From contig JAZKBL010000025.1 of assembly GCA_040388665.1 (NCBI GenBank), forward strand, positions 1 to 55,440: 55,440 nt of DNA, read 5' to 3'. Position numbers and translations under genes: made by a program. This stretch comes from DAHVFY01 sp040388665. Lineage in GTDB: Bacteria > Chlamydiota > Chlamydiia > Chlamydiales > Rhabdochlamydiaceae. Position 1 is the first letter of the stretch, and each line of letters starts with the position of its first letter. Below, one piece after another: positions 17,490 to 25,932 of the stretch. The notes below the pieces were generated by a model. That model made no database searches, was not told the origin of the DNA, and was given only the letters and a program-made list of their open reading frames with translations.

Positions 17490-18889
17490 TTATCTTCCTA
17501 TGAGTTTCTTTTGAGTTTTCGCAATCTTATTAATCATGGAATTCAACTGAGGTTCAGGGAATGTTTTACAAAGTTCTTGATACCTATGCATCCCCTCTTC
17601 TGTTTTACAAATATTCATCAGCTGACGAAATTTAAACTCAGAAAGGTTTTGAAACTGCTCCATGGGGTCTTTAAGAAGACAAGAAATTTTTCTTATCCTT
17701 TTAGGATTTTGTAAAAATCCTAATCTAACACTTCGCCGCAAAAGAGAATAACTATCCACTGTAAATTCAGGGATTTTACTAAGCGTATGAAAGCATTTTT
17801 CATTGTCTTGATTAAGCAACTTGAGCTTCAATGCATAGGTGTTTTCGTTTTGATCCAATGCTTTTATAGCAGCTTTGCTTATAATTTTTTTTATGATGCG
17901 ACGTTCTATTTTTTTTATAGCCATAATGAGAATAGGATCAATGGAATTAGCCTCTTTAGGTATGATTTTTTCTAGCAAGTTTTGGCGCATCGTTGTAATA
18001 GCAACAGCTTTTGCCTGGGAAACTAGTAGTGGATCCTCTTTCCGACCTAATAAATCTGCTACGGCAACCCAAATTGATTTCCACACACAATCCACGTGAG
18101 ATTGCTCCGATCGGTAGTCTTCAGTACAATCGCTTGGCAAATCTTGCGCTTTTCGAAAATACCTTTCAATGAATCTATATGTTCGCTGACAAGTATTTCC
18201 TTTTTGATATTTCATAAGAAAAAGTTTTTCTAAAAAATTCCGGTTAGATACTTGGTCAAACTTAAGAGAGCTCCATGTTGCTTTAAGTTGATGTTTTTCT
18301 CCTCTGCTATGATGATATTCAATCCCTTCTCCCGTATTCCAAAGGCAAAATGTATATGTATTTGTTGCTAAATCTTTGTGAATACCATACATAATAGCGT
18401 GTTCCGGCCATCCTCCTGGAAAAAGAATATCGACTTGTTCAGGGTCTTTTGATTTGAAAAGTCGACGTAATTGTCTCTTTAAAAGAGCTACAGCTTTTTT
18501 TTTGCCCTATGCATTTCCATCGAGACATTCTTTTTAAGATAGTTGTCATACATTCGAGCGTCAGAAACAATCTTAGCAACTAATTTTAGTCTAATACAAC
18601 TATAAGAATTTTTAACAAAACAGCTGCTGCACTTGTTCAATGCTGAACTCACGACAGCCATCATTTCAGGTCCCAAATAAGTTCCTTGAGTGTACCTATG
18701 ATTTTTAACTGCCTGATCTACAATACCGCCTATAGAGGATGTGTGATAAACCATTTCCCGGATTTCTTCTGCACTGACAATCATCGAAGAGTCTTCTACC
18801 TCCGCAACAGGATCTACAGCAGATTCTATAGGTTGATCAAGACGCAACGATTTAAAATCTAAATTCGAACTCGATATCGTATAAAGCAT
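17490..18889 (-). pseudogene. effector-like paralogue of 15257-16894 split in a poly-A tract
   Basis: Two minus-strand frames together form one protein of about 466 residues homologous to the 545-residue protein at 15257. The first, 18488-18889, starts MLYTISSSN and stops after HRAKKKL. The second continues to 17490. The break falls in a run of nine A (T on the plus strand, 18495-18503). One extra A would restore the frame, reading KKAVALLKRQLRR and then DILFPGGW, which matches the paralogue. The conserved His of EHAIMYG, Asn of LWNTG and the Gln-x4-Cys of QSHVDC are retained downstream. It may be a pseudogene, a phase-variable gene, a slippage-expressed gene or a sequencing error. Confidence 0.75.
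18495..18503 (-). other. poly-A(9) tract at the frameshift
   Basis: Nine consecutive A in the coding strand at the exact point where the two frames of the effector-like gene part. Homopolymers of this length are prone to DNA slippage and to RNA polymerase slippage, so the tract could switch expression. Confidence 0.7.
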
Positions 18890-19123
18890 AATAAACTTCT
18901 TTCAAAACCCCATTTGTTCGCTAAAATTGTTTTTTTTGGCATCTCCAAAAACATTCAATTTTTTCAAACAAAGCGAGTTTCGAAAAAAGTCTAATGAAAC
19001 TATTATCAAAAACAAAAAAATAACATGAGAATAGAAGATCCAAGACAAAACACCATCTTGAATACTCTAATATCATGTTATTTTTGAATTAAAAAAACTG
19101 GTTGAACCGTTTCAGAAAACATT
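18890..19123. other. AT-rich intergenic stretch
   Basis: Very AT-rich spacer upstream of the minus-strand effector-like pseudogene, presumably holding its promoter. I see no ORF of note and no strong hairpin until 19124. Confidence 0.6.
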
Positions 19124-19161
19124 TTTTCGCATCTTCAAAAAATGATCTGAAGATGCGAAAA
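19124..19161. repeat. hairpin next to the acpP palindrome
   Basis: TTTTCGCATCTTCA pairs perfectly with TGAAGATGCGAAAA (14 bp, 10-base loop). Read on the minus strand the stem ends in a short T run, so it could terminate the fab operon after the larger palindrome at 19163. Confidence 0.6.
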
Positions 19162-19162
19162 T

Positions 19163-19305
19163 ATACCCAAGTGAATTCAAAATTTGGAGTTTTGGCAAAG
19201 CCGGCGTCAAAGCAGCGCCTGTGTAAACACAGGTGCTTCGTCCCCGGGTTCAAAGTTGGGGATGTCGGCGCAGCCAAAAACCAACTTTTGAGTTTATTTG
19301 GGTAT
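19163..19305. repeat. 143-bp cloverleaf-like palindrome (MITE candidate)
   Basis: The outer arms ATACCCAA...TTTTGGC and GCCAAAA...TTGGGTAT pair over about 33 bp with few mismatches. Inside, GCCGGCG pairs with the GGCG side. Two further hairpins sit in the middle: CCTGTGT-aa-ACACAGG and CCCC-gggttcaaagtt-GGGG. The fold is therefore a cruciform or cloverleaf. It ends 5 bp from the acpP stop codon. No ORF is present. I read it as a non-autonomous mobile palindrome that may also act as the operon terminator. Confidence 0.75.
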
Positions 19306-19310
19306 AAAGC

Positions 19311-19547
19311 TTATTTACCTTTTTTCTTCTCGATGTAAGCGACGACATCGCCAACGGTTTTGAGCTTCTCAGCTTCTTCTTCAGAAATTTCAAAGCCAAA
19401 ACGTTCTTCAAAAGTCATGATTAGCTCTGTTAGGTCAAGAGAATCAGCATTGAGGTCTTCGACGAAGGATTTCTCTAGTGTTACCTCATCAGCCGAAACA
19501 CCGAGCTGTTCTACTACGATATCGATTACTTCTTGATTTATGGTCAT
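19311..19547 (-). CDS. acpP: acyl carrier protein
   Basis: ACP carries growing acyl chains as thioesters on 4'-phosphopantetheine. The 78 residues are acidic and contain the attachment motif DSLD with Ser 36. It is modified by AcpS (8770) and used by FabD, FabH and FabG directly upstream, and by LpxD (25933) as acyl donor. It is the last gene of fabH-fabD-fabG-acpP, matching C. trachomatis CT239-CT236 as I recall. Confidence 0.97.
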   Translation of the reverse strand: MTINQEVIDIVVEQLGVSADEVTLEKSFVEDLNADSLDLTELIMTFEERFGFEISEEEAEKLKTVGDVVAYIEKKKGK

Positions 19548-19577
19548 AATTTATTTTTCCTGTGGTTGAAACAAAAT

Positions 19578-20306
19578 CTACATCACCATTCCGCCATCTA
19601 CAGTCAATACCTGCCCAGTGATGTATTTGGACAGATCGCTCGCTAAAAATACAGCTGCATCAGCTATGTCTTCTGGCTCTCCCATACGCCCCATGGGTAT
19701 TTTTTTCATTAACCCTTCTTTATTGGAGTCCGTCAAGACATCGGTCATACGTGTCTTGATGAATCCAGGAGCAATGCAATTCACACAAATATTGCGGGCC
19801 GCAAGCTCTTGTGCAAGAGCTTTTGTAAACCCGATCATCCCTGCCTTAGAAGCCGCATAGTTGGCTTGACCAGCATTTCCCGTTAAACCTACAACGGAAG
19901 AAATATTAATAATCTTTCCACTGCGCGCCTTAATCATAGGACGAACAAGGGCTTGGCAAGCATTGTAAACGGATTTAAGGTTGGTGTCAATAACAGCGTC
20001 CCAATCTTCTTCGCTCATCTTCATCAAAAGATTATCTCGAGTGATTCCTGCATTATTAACTAAAACATCAACAGAGCCCCATTCTGCAAGAAGACCTTGA
20101 ATCGCCTCCTCTACCATTTTCTTATTAGCAACATTAACAACATGTGCTGAAAAAAGCTGCCCTTCTATTTTATGTTGATTGAGTTCTTCTAAAACTTGGC
20201 TCGCACGATCAGGACTTGTGCCAAAAACTGCCACATGAGCGCCCTCTTTTCCAATACCGGAAGTGCCTCCGGTTACAATCGTCTTTTTACCCTTTAACAA
20301 TGGCAT
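19578..20306 (-). CDS. fabG: 3-oxoacyl-ACP reductase with an apparent N-terminal helix deletion
   Basis: FabG reduces beta-ketoacyl-ACP with NADPH. The catalytic Ser (ISS, 135-137), Tyr 150 and Lys 154 (YAASK), the NNAG motif and the Rossmann motif TGGTSGIG are present. After GIGK at residue 20 the chain goes straight to EGAHVAVFG. Normal FabG has about 8 more residues here (pattern AIAxxFAx), forming the helix that packs under the cofactor. The protein is 242 residues rather than about 248. This is either an in-frame deletion that could impair NADPH binding or an assembly error. The start overlaps fabD by 20 bp. Confidence 0.93.
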   Translation of the reverse strand: MPLLKGKKTIVTGGTSGIGKEGAHVAVFGTSPDRASQVLEELNQHKIEGQLFSAHVVNVANKKMVEEAIQGLLAEWGSVDVLVNNAGITRDNLLMKMSEEDWDAVIDTNLKSVYNACQALVRPMIKARSGKIINISSVVGLTGNAGQANYAASKAGMIGFTKALAQELAARNICVNCIAPGFIKTRMTDVLTDSNKEGLMKKIPMGRMGEPEDIADAAVFLASDLSKYITGQVLTVDGGMVM

Positions 20307-21222
20307 TTGCTAACTCCTCTAAATCTGCAACTTTTCCAATACTAAATGTTGGTGCTGAAATTCCAATTTTCTTGTTCATGCCGGCAAGAGTTTTTCCAGG
20401 TCCCATTTCATAATAAATGTTCACACCCTCTCTTTGAGTTGCCAAAATATCTCTTTCCCAAAGAACCGGCTGAGTGACCTGTTTTAAAAGACAAGCGCGT
20501 ATCTCTTCCGATGTTCTTACGTAATCCCCTAGAACATTCGAAACAAACGCAATATCGCTTTCCATCAGTATCGCGTGATCTAGATGAGGTTTTAAGTTAT
20601 CCTGAGCCTCTTGCATAAGAGCGCTATGAAATGCGCCTGATACGTCAAGTGGCAACACTCTTTTTGCACCCTTTTCTTTAAGCGGTATAGAAGCCTCTTT
20701 CAAAGCTGTTTCTTTTCCCGCAATAACCACTTGCCCAGGGCAATTAAGGTTTGCAATCGAAACATCTCTTATCCCTAAAAGAGCCTGCTCTACGTCTTCA
20801 GGAGAAAGGCCTAAAACAACCTGCATTGTTCCTGGATTTGAGAGAGAAGCCGCATGCATATATTCTCCGCGCGCTTGCACAAGACGTAAACACTCATCAA
20901 ACGTGATTTTTTTAGCAGCTGTCAGCGCTGTGTATTCGCCAAGGCTTAAGCCAGCGCACACAGAAGGTTGTATCTCCGGCAACTGCTCTTGAACAGTCCT
21001 CCAAATAGCAATACTTGCGATATAAATGGCAAGCTGGCTATTTTTTGTAAGAGTCAATTCTTCAGAAGGTCCATCAAAGATAAGCTTCGAAAAATAGCTT
21101 GAAAGCACCTCGTCAGCTTCTTGAAAAACATGTTTAGCTGAAGGGAAAAGATCGAAAAAATCCTTGCCCATTCCTACAAATTGGGCACCCTGCCCCGGAA
21201 ATATAAAAGCGATTTTATCCAT
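20287..21222 (-). CDS. fabD: malonyl-CoA-ACP transacylase
   Basis: FabD loads malonyl groups from malonyl-CoA (made by the AccA complex, 48644) onto ACP. The 311-residue protein begins KIAFIFPGQGAQ. The nucleophile elbow is GLSLGEY with Ser 93, and the catalytic His lies in SGAFHSALM. It overlaps fabH upstream (8 bp) and fabG downstream (20 bp), so the operon is tightly coupled. Confidence 0.96.
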   Translation of the reverse strand: MDKIAFIFPGQGAQFVGMGKDFFDLFPSAKHVFQEADEVLSSYFSKLIFDGPSEELTLTKNSQLAIYIASIAIWRTVQEQLPEIQPSVCAGLSLGEYTALTAAKKITFDECLRLVQARGEYMHAASLSNPGTMQVVLGLSPEDVEQALLGIRDVSIANLNCPGQVVIAGKETALKEASIPLKEKGAKRVLPLDVSGAFHSALMQEAQDNLKPHLDHAILMESDIAFVSNVLGDYVRTSEEIRACLLKQVTQPVLWERDILATQREGVNIYYEMGPGKTLAGMNKKIGISAPTFSIGKVADLEELANAIVKG

Positions 21223-22192
21223 TTGTTAAAACTGCCGCTCCCCAAGTTAATCCACTTCCAAAAGCTGTGAGTAAAATATTTTCACCCAAAGCTAAAGGTT
21301 TTTCTCTAATCAGTTCATCTAAAGCAATACCAACAGATGATGCAGAAGTATTACCATATTTGTGAATTGTCATATACACGCGTTCCATAGGAAGCTCAAA
21401 CCGTTTACTGATCGCCTCAATGATACGAATATTTGCTTGATGAGGGATGAGCCAACTAATTTCTGATTCTTGTAAACCTGACCGCTCTAGAGATGTTTTA
21501 CAAGCACCTTCCATGCGGCGTACAGCGTGCTTAAAAACTTCTTTGCCTTCCATTTTTATATAGTGAAGCTCTTCACATGCAGTTTGCGCAGTCGCAGGTC
21601 TTCGCGATCCACCAGCTGGAAGGATGATCAGCTCTGAAAATTCACCATCAGATCCTAAAGATACGTCACGAATTTCAAGCCCCTTCCCCTCTTTTGCAAC
21701 AACTGCAGCTGATGCACCATCACCAAAAAGAACGCACGTGTTGCGATCCTTATAATTCACAATAGAAGAGAGTTTTTCAGAGGCTACAACTAATACTGTT
21801 CGATAAAGTCCAGAATCAACATAAGCTTTGGCAATTGAGAGTCCATAGATAAATCCCGTACAAGCAGCTTGAATATCCATGGCACACGCATTAACAGCTT
21901 TAAGTTGTGCTTGTAAAAGACAGGCTGTACTCGGGATGACATAATCTGGTGTAAGAGTTGCAACCAAAATCAAGTCAATGTCAGACGGCGCTATCCCTGC
22001 AGACTCCATCGCGCTAAGCGCAGCTTCTCGTCCCATGTCGGAAGTAAACTCATCTGAAGCAGCGATTCTTCTCTCTTTCATACCCGTACGCGAGAAAATC
22101 CAGTCATCTGAGGTATCCACCATTTTTTCCAAATCACTGTTGGAAAGAACCTTTTTTGGCAGATAAGAACCTGTACCGATTATTTTAGCCAT
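21215..22192 (-). CDS. fabH: 3-oxoacyl-ACP synthase III
   Basis: FabH starts fatty-acid synthesis by condensing acetyl-CoA with malonyl-ACP. The Cys-His-Asn triad is visible: Cys 111 in QAACTGF, His in IPHQANIRI, and Asn in KYGNTSASS. The 325 residues are of normal length. It is the first gene of the fab operon and diverges from recR, with about 108 bp between start codons for both promoters. Confidence 0.97.
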   Translation of the reverse strand: MAKIIGTGSYLPKKVLSNSDLEKMVDTSDDWIFSRTGMKERRIAASDEFTSDMGREAALSAMESAGIAPSDIDLILVATLTPDYVIPSTACLLQAQLKAVNACAMDIQAACTGFIYGLSIAKAYVDSGLYRTVLVVASEKLSSIVNYKDRNTCVLFGDGASAAVVAKEGKGLEIRDVSLGSDGEFSELIILPAGGSRRPATAQTACEELHYIKMEGKEVFKHAVRRMEGACKTSLERSGLQESEISWLIPHQANIRIIEAISKRFELPMERVYMTIHKYGNTSASSVGIALDELIREKPLALGENILLTAFGSGLTWGAAVLTNG

Positions 22193-22300
22193 GTTGACCC
22201 AAAAGATAAAAATTTAATTTGCTAACCATCATCTATTTTATCCTACTTTTACAAAAAAACAAAAGCGGAATTTTCCCTTCATAGTATAGAATAGTTAAAT

Positions 22301-22897
22301 ATGAAATACCCAACAGACCTCGTCTCCCTGATAGCTTATCTTAAAAAACTCCCGGGCGTCGGAGCCAAGACCGCAGAACGATTTGCTTTTCATCTACTTA
22401 ACTGGCAAGAATCTCAGTTAAGCAGTCTAGGAACGCTTATCGCTACAATCAAAGAAAAAATTCACTACTGTCCCGAGTGCGGCTGTCTGGCAGACGACAT
22501 TTCTTGCTCCTTTTGCAAAAACGCTCAAAGAGACCAGCACCTTCTATGCATCACCTCCTCCCCCAAAGATGTCTTTGCTATTGAAGAAACACGTATCTTT
22601 CACGGTCTTTATCACGTTTTAGGGGGGCTTCTCTCTCCTCTTCACGGATGTTCTCCAGAAGAACTTAATATTGAAAAATTGAAAGAACGCGCACTCAAGC
22701 GAGAAGTTAAAGAAATTATTATCGCTATTGACTCCACATTAGAAGGAGATGCCACCGCTCTCTATCTTAAAGAACAAATCACCACCTGGGGCATCAGGGC
22801 ATCACGGCTCGCCTTCGGCCTCCCTATGGGCAGTACACTCGATTTCGTCGACGGAGGCACCCTAACGCGAGCCCTCATGGGCAGACAATTTTTGTAG
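22301..22897 (+). CDS. recR: recombination mediator protein RecR
   Basis: RecR acts with RecO/RecF in loading RecA at gaps. The 198 residues contain an N-terminal helix-hairpin-helix (LPGVGAKTAERFAF), a four-Cys zinc finger (Cys 57, 60, 69, 72) and a Toprim domain from about residue 80. The C-terminal ARG/LPMGSTLDFVD stretch is typical. Divergent from fabH and 60 bp ahead of bamA, as in Chlamydia (CT240-CT241). Confidence 0.96.
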   Translation: MKYPTDLVSLIAYLKKLPGVGAKTAERFAFHLLNWQESQLSSLGTLIATIKEKIHYCPECGCLADDISCSFCKNAQRDQHLLCITSSPKDVFAIEETRIFHGLYHVLGGLLSPLHGCSPEELNIEKLKERALKREVKEIIIAIDSTLEGDATALYLKEQITTWGIRASRLAFGLPMGSTLDFVDGGTLTRALMGRQFL

Positions 22898-22957
22898 CTA
22901 TATTCGTGTATCTTTTTTATAATGAGCAGTCCCGTTCTTTTAACGTAGCAGTGACAC

Positions 22958-25315
22958 ATGAGCAAAAAGTTTTTACGCTTATTCTCCCTCGTTCTCTTTT
23001 CCTGTGGATCGGTAACACCCGTCTTTGCCTATTCGCCCTCTATTGAAGCGAGTGAAGGAAATCAAGTGGCTGGCATCGATGTTACAATCGAAAATCTTCC
23101 CTCAAATGCTACTTTCGATAAAACAGCTGTCCTTGCAAAGCTAAAAACCAAACTTGGAGATCCATTCTCTCAACTTACTTTTGATGCCGATCTCAAAATG
23201 CTCGCCGATGAATACGACCGTATTGAGCCTACTTTAGAAACGCACAATGGACAGGTTTTCATTTCTCTTAAAGTATGGGCAAAACCTACTCTGCGCTCTA
23301 TTAAATGGATTGGCAACGACCACATCAAAACAAAAACCCTCAAAAGCGAACTCAACGTCACAACCAATCGAATATTCAACAGACAGGCATTTAACAAAGC
23401 TGTTAATAAAGTCAAAGAGTTCTATATCAAAAAGGGGTATTTCGAGTCTCAGATCTACTACACGCTAGATACAGATCCTCAGACAGGCGATGTTGACGTT
23501 ACCATCCATGTTAAAGAAGGAAGGTCTGGAAAAATTGACGATATCGTGTTCGAAGGTTTTACAAACCAAGAACACAGCGACATTCTGAATATGATCTACA
23601 CAAGAGAGTATTATCTCTTACTCAGCTGGATCACAGGCCAAGGAATTTATAACGAGGAAGCTCTTGACCAAGATCAGCTTGTAATTGTCAATTATTTGCA
23701 AAATAAAGGCTACGCCGATGCAAAAGTGCAGATTGAAATTAAAGAATCAAGTAAAGAAGGCAGAATCGTCATCGTCATTCACGCCGAAAGAGGTCCTATT
23801 TTCCACTTTGGAAAAATCACTTTTGATGGCAACGAAATTTTCACAGATCAAGAAATCGAAAACTGTTTCATTGCACGCCCTGATGGAATTTATTCTCCAG
23901 AAAAATTGCGCGATACTTCTCAAGCCATTAAAAACCTCTATGGTCGCAAAGGTTTTATTGAAGCGAATGTGCAATATGAAACTAGAATCGTAGAAAACGA
24001 ACCTATCTATAATATCCATTTTCAAATCGATGAAGGCAGGCAATATAAAATCGGCATCATTCATATCTTTGGAAATAGCAATACCGAGCAAAGGGTCATT
24101 CTCAGAGAATCACTTCTTGTTCCCGGAGAAACTTTCGATTCTGCAAAACTTAAAGCAACGCAACAAAGATTAGAGAACATCGGGTTTTTCAAAAATGTCA
24201 ACGTATACGCAGTACGTACATCAGATGATGATGCTCTAGGTCCTGAGTACCGCGATGTCTATATCGAAGTTGAAGAAGCTTCAACAGGGAACATCAGTCT
24301 TTCTTTTGGTCTAAGCACAGCAGACTCTATATTTGGAAGCCTAGATCTCACGGAAACCAACTTCAATTCAAAAGGGATTTTCATTCATAGACATGGGATT
24401 AAAGGCCTTCGCGGCGGAGGCGAATATGCCCACGCAAAAGTGGTTGTCGGGGAAAAACAAAGAACGTATTCTATCTCCTGGTTAAATCCCTATTTAGATG
24501 ATACCTTATGGCGTCTTGGCTTTGATGGAACAAAAAACTGGAGCCATCTTCAATCTAAAAATTATGAAATCAATACACTTAGTTTTACACTTTATGCCTC
24601 TTACCCATTAACTAGCTACTGGACCTATGGTGTTAAATACAGAATACGAGATAGCCAAGTGAGCTACAACCATGGAGCTACTCGTGAAGAACGCAAAGAT
24701 ACCAACCAGCACGGGATGATCTCCTCCTTTGGGACATCACTTAACTATGATTCAACAGACAGCTCAGTAAAACCTCACAATGGTTTCCGTTCTTACATTG
24801 AAGTTGATGTCGCAGGCTTTGGAGGCCATTTCAGCTATGCAAGATTTGGCTATGTTAACTCCTACTACCGAGAGCTATGGAAGCACGGCATTCTTAAATG
24901 CCGCTTCGATTTCAGATTCATCGAACCGATGTTAAAAACAAGTCAGCCTGACCAGATCCCTTTGAGCGAACGGTTTTTCTTGGGTGGTGAAGGATCTGTG
25001 CGAGGCTACCGCGCTTTCGATCTTGGCCCTCACTTTGATAATGGGGATCCATCGGGTGGAATTTCTGCCTCACTTCTATCTCTTGAATATCTCCATGAAG
25101 TTTTCAGCTTCCTCGATCTCTTTGTTTTCGTAGATGCGGGCTCGATTTCGATGCATAGACTTCAAATTGGAACGTATAATCTCAGCTATGGGTTTGGAGC
25201 CCGTGTTGAAATTATGAATCGCATGCCCATCGTGCTTGGTATGGGTTTCCCTGTTAATCCTGACGGAAGAAGCGAAGTACGCAAATTCTTCTTCTCAATG
25301 GGAGGACAATTTTAA
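22958..25315 (+). CDS. bamA: outer membrane assembly factor BamA (Omp85)
   Basis: BamA inserts beta-barrel proteins into the outer membrane. The 785-residue precursor has a signal peptide (about residues 1-24), a run of POTRA repeats to about 430 (for example IKWIGNDHIKTKTL, ITFDGNEIFTDQEI) and a C-terminal 16-strand barrel. It includes the conserved loop 6 motif VRGYRAF and a final Phe. Its stop overlaps the open frame of skp. The barrel candidates at 9490 and 52854 would be clients. Confidence 0.97.
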   Translation: MSKKFLRLFSLVLFSCGSVTPVFAYSPSIEASEGNQVAGIDVTIENLPSNATFDKTAVLAKLKTKLGDPFSQLTFDADLKMLADEYDRIEPTLETHNGQVFISLKVWAKPTLRSIKWIGNDHIKTKTLKSELNVTTNRIFNRQAFNKAVNKVKEFYIKKGYFESQIYYTLDTDPQTGDVDVTIHVKEGRSGKIDDIVFEGFTNQEHSDILNMIYTREYYLLLSWITGQGIYNEEALDQDQLVIVNYLQNKGYADAKVQIEIKESSKEGRIVIVIHAERGPIFHFGKITFDGNEIFTDQEIENCFIARPDGIYSPEKLRDTSQAIKNLYGRKGFIEANVQYETRIVENEPIYNIHFQIDEGRQYKIGIIHIFGNSNTEQRVILRESLLVPGETFDSAKLKATQQRLENIGFFKNVNVYAVRTSDDDALGPEYRDVYIEVEEASTGNISLSFGLSTADSIFGSLDLTETNFNSKGIFIHRHGIKGLRGGGEYAHAKVVVGEKQRTYSISWLNPYLDDTLWRLGFDGTKNWSHLQSKNYEINTLSFTLYASYPLTSYWTYGVKYRIRDSQVSYNHGATREERKDTNQHGMISSFGTSLNYDSTDSSVKPHNGFRSYIEVDVAGFGGHFSYARFGYVNSYYRELWKHGILKCRFDFRFIEPMLKTSQPDQIPLSERFFLGGEGSVRGYRAFDLGPHFDNGDPSGGISASLLSLEYLHEVFSFLDLFVFVDAGSISMHRLQIGTYNLSYGFGARVEIMNRMPIVLGMGFPVNPDGRSEVRKFFFSMGGQF

Positions 25316-25338
25316 TGTTATCACTACATAAGGAGTAC

Positions 25339-25905
25339 ATGATGTTTCACAAATTTATCATAGCAACACTTGCAACATTCGGGCTATCTGCCGGCGCTTT
25401 TGCGGCAGAATCAACAGCAAACATCGGTGTTGTCGATTTTGCAAAATGTGTTACCGAGTCTAAACCGGGAAAACAAGAGCAAGACTCTTTTGAAATGCTT
25501 AAAAATCAAATGTCTGGAGCCCTTCAAGAGACAGAAAAACAATTAAACGACATTTCAACAAAACTGAACGACCCAGAGTACCTCGATGGTCTTTCACCAG
25601 AAGCGGAAGAAGAGCTTAAAGTTAAATTCCGTAACATCAGCGAAGAGATGAACCGTTACCAAAACCAGTATTATCAAATATTGAATCAAGCGAACATGCG
25701 CATCATCCACTCTCTTGGTGCTATGATCAATACAGCTGCAGAAAAAGTTGCCAAAGAGAAAAAACTTTATGTCGTCATGAATAAAGAAGCTTGTTTCTTC
25801 TTTGCTGATAAACTTGACGTTACAAACTCTGTTATTGCTGAAATGGATAAAGCTTATGAAGCAGAAGCTAAAAAAGCACCTACAAATAATGAGAATGCAG
25901 CTTAA
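25339..25905 (+). CDS. skp: periplasmic chaperone Skp/OmpH
   Basis: Skp holds unfolded outer-membrane proteins in the periplasm for BamA. The protein has a signal peptide ending near AGAFAAES, then a helical, Lys/Glu/Gln-rich arm region. The frame opens at 25315, but AAGGAG at 25329-25334 sits just upstream of the double ATG at 25339/25342, so the start is there. The gene follows bamA and precedes lpxD, the same order as CT241-CT242-CT243. Confidence 0.92.
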   Translation: MMFHKFIIATLATFGLSAGAFAAESTANIGVVDFAKCVTESKPGKQEQDSFEMLKNQMSGALQETEKQLNDISTKLNDPEYLDGLSPEAEEELKVKFRNISEEMNRYQNQYYQILNQANMRIIHSLGAMINTAAEKVAKEKKLYVVMNKEACFFFADKLDVTNSVIAEMDKAYEAEAKKAPTNNENAA

Positions 25906-25932
25906 ATAAAAAAATAATAAAGGGTTGTCATC

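Noticed and set aside
19230..19262. T-arm-like GGTTCAAA hairpin suggesting a tRNA
   Set aside because: No acceptor stem, D arm or anticodon arm of tRNA dimensions can be drawn; the hairpin belongs to the larger palindrome.
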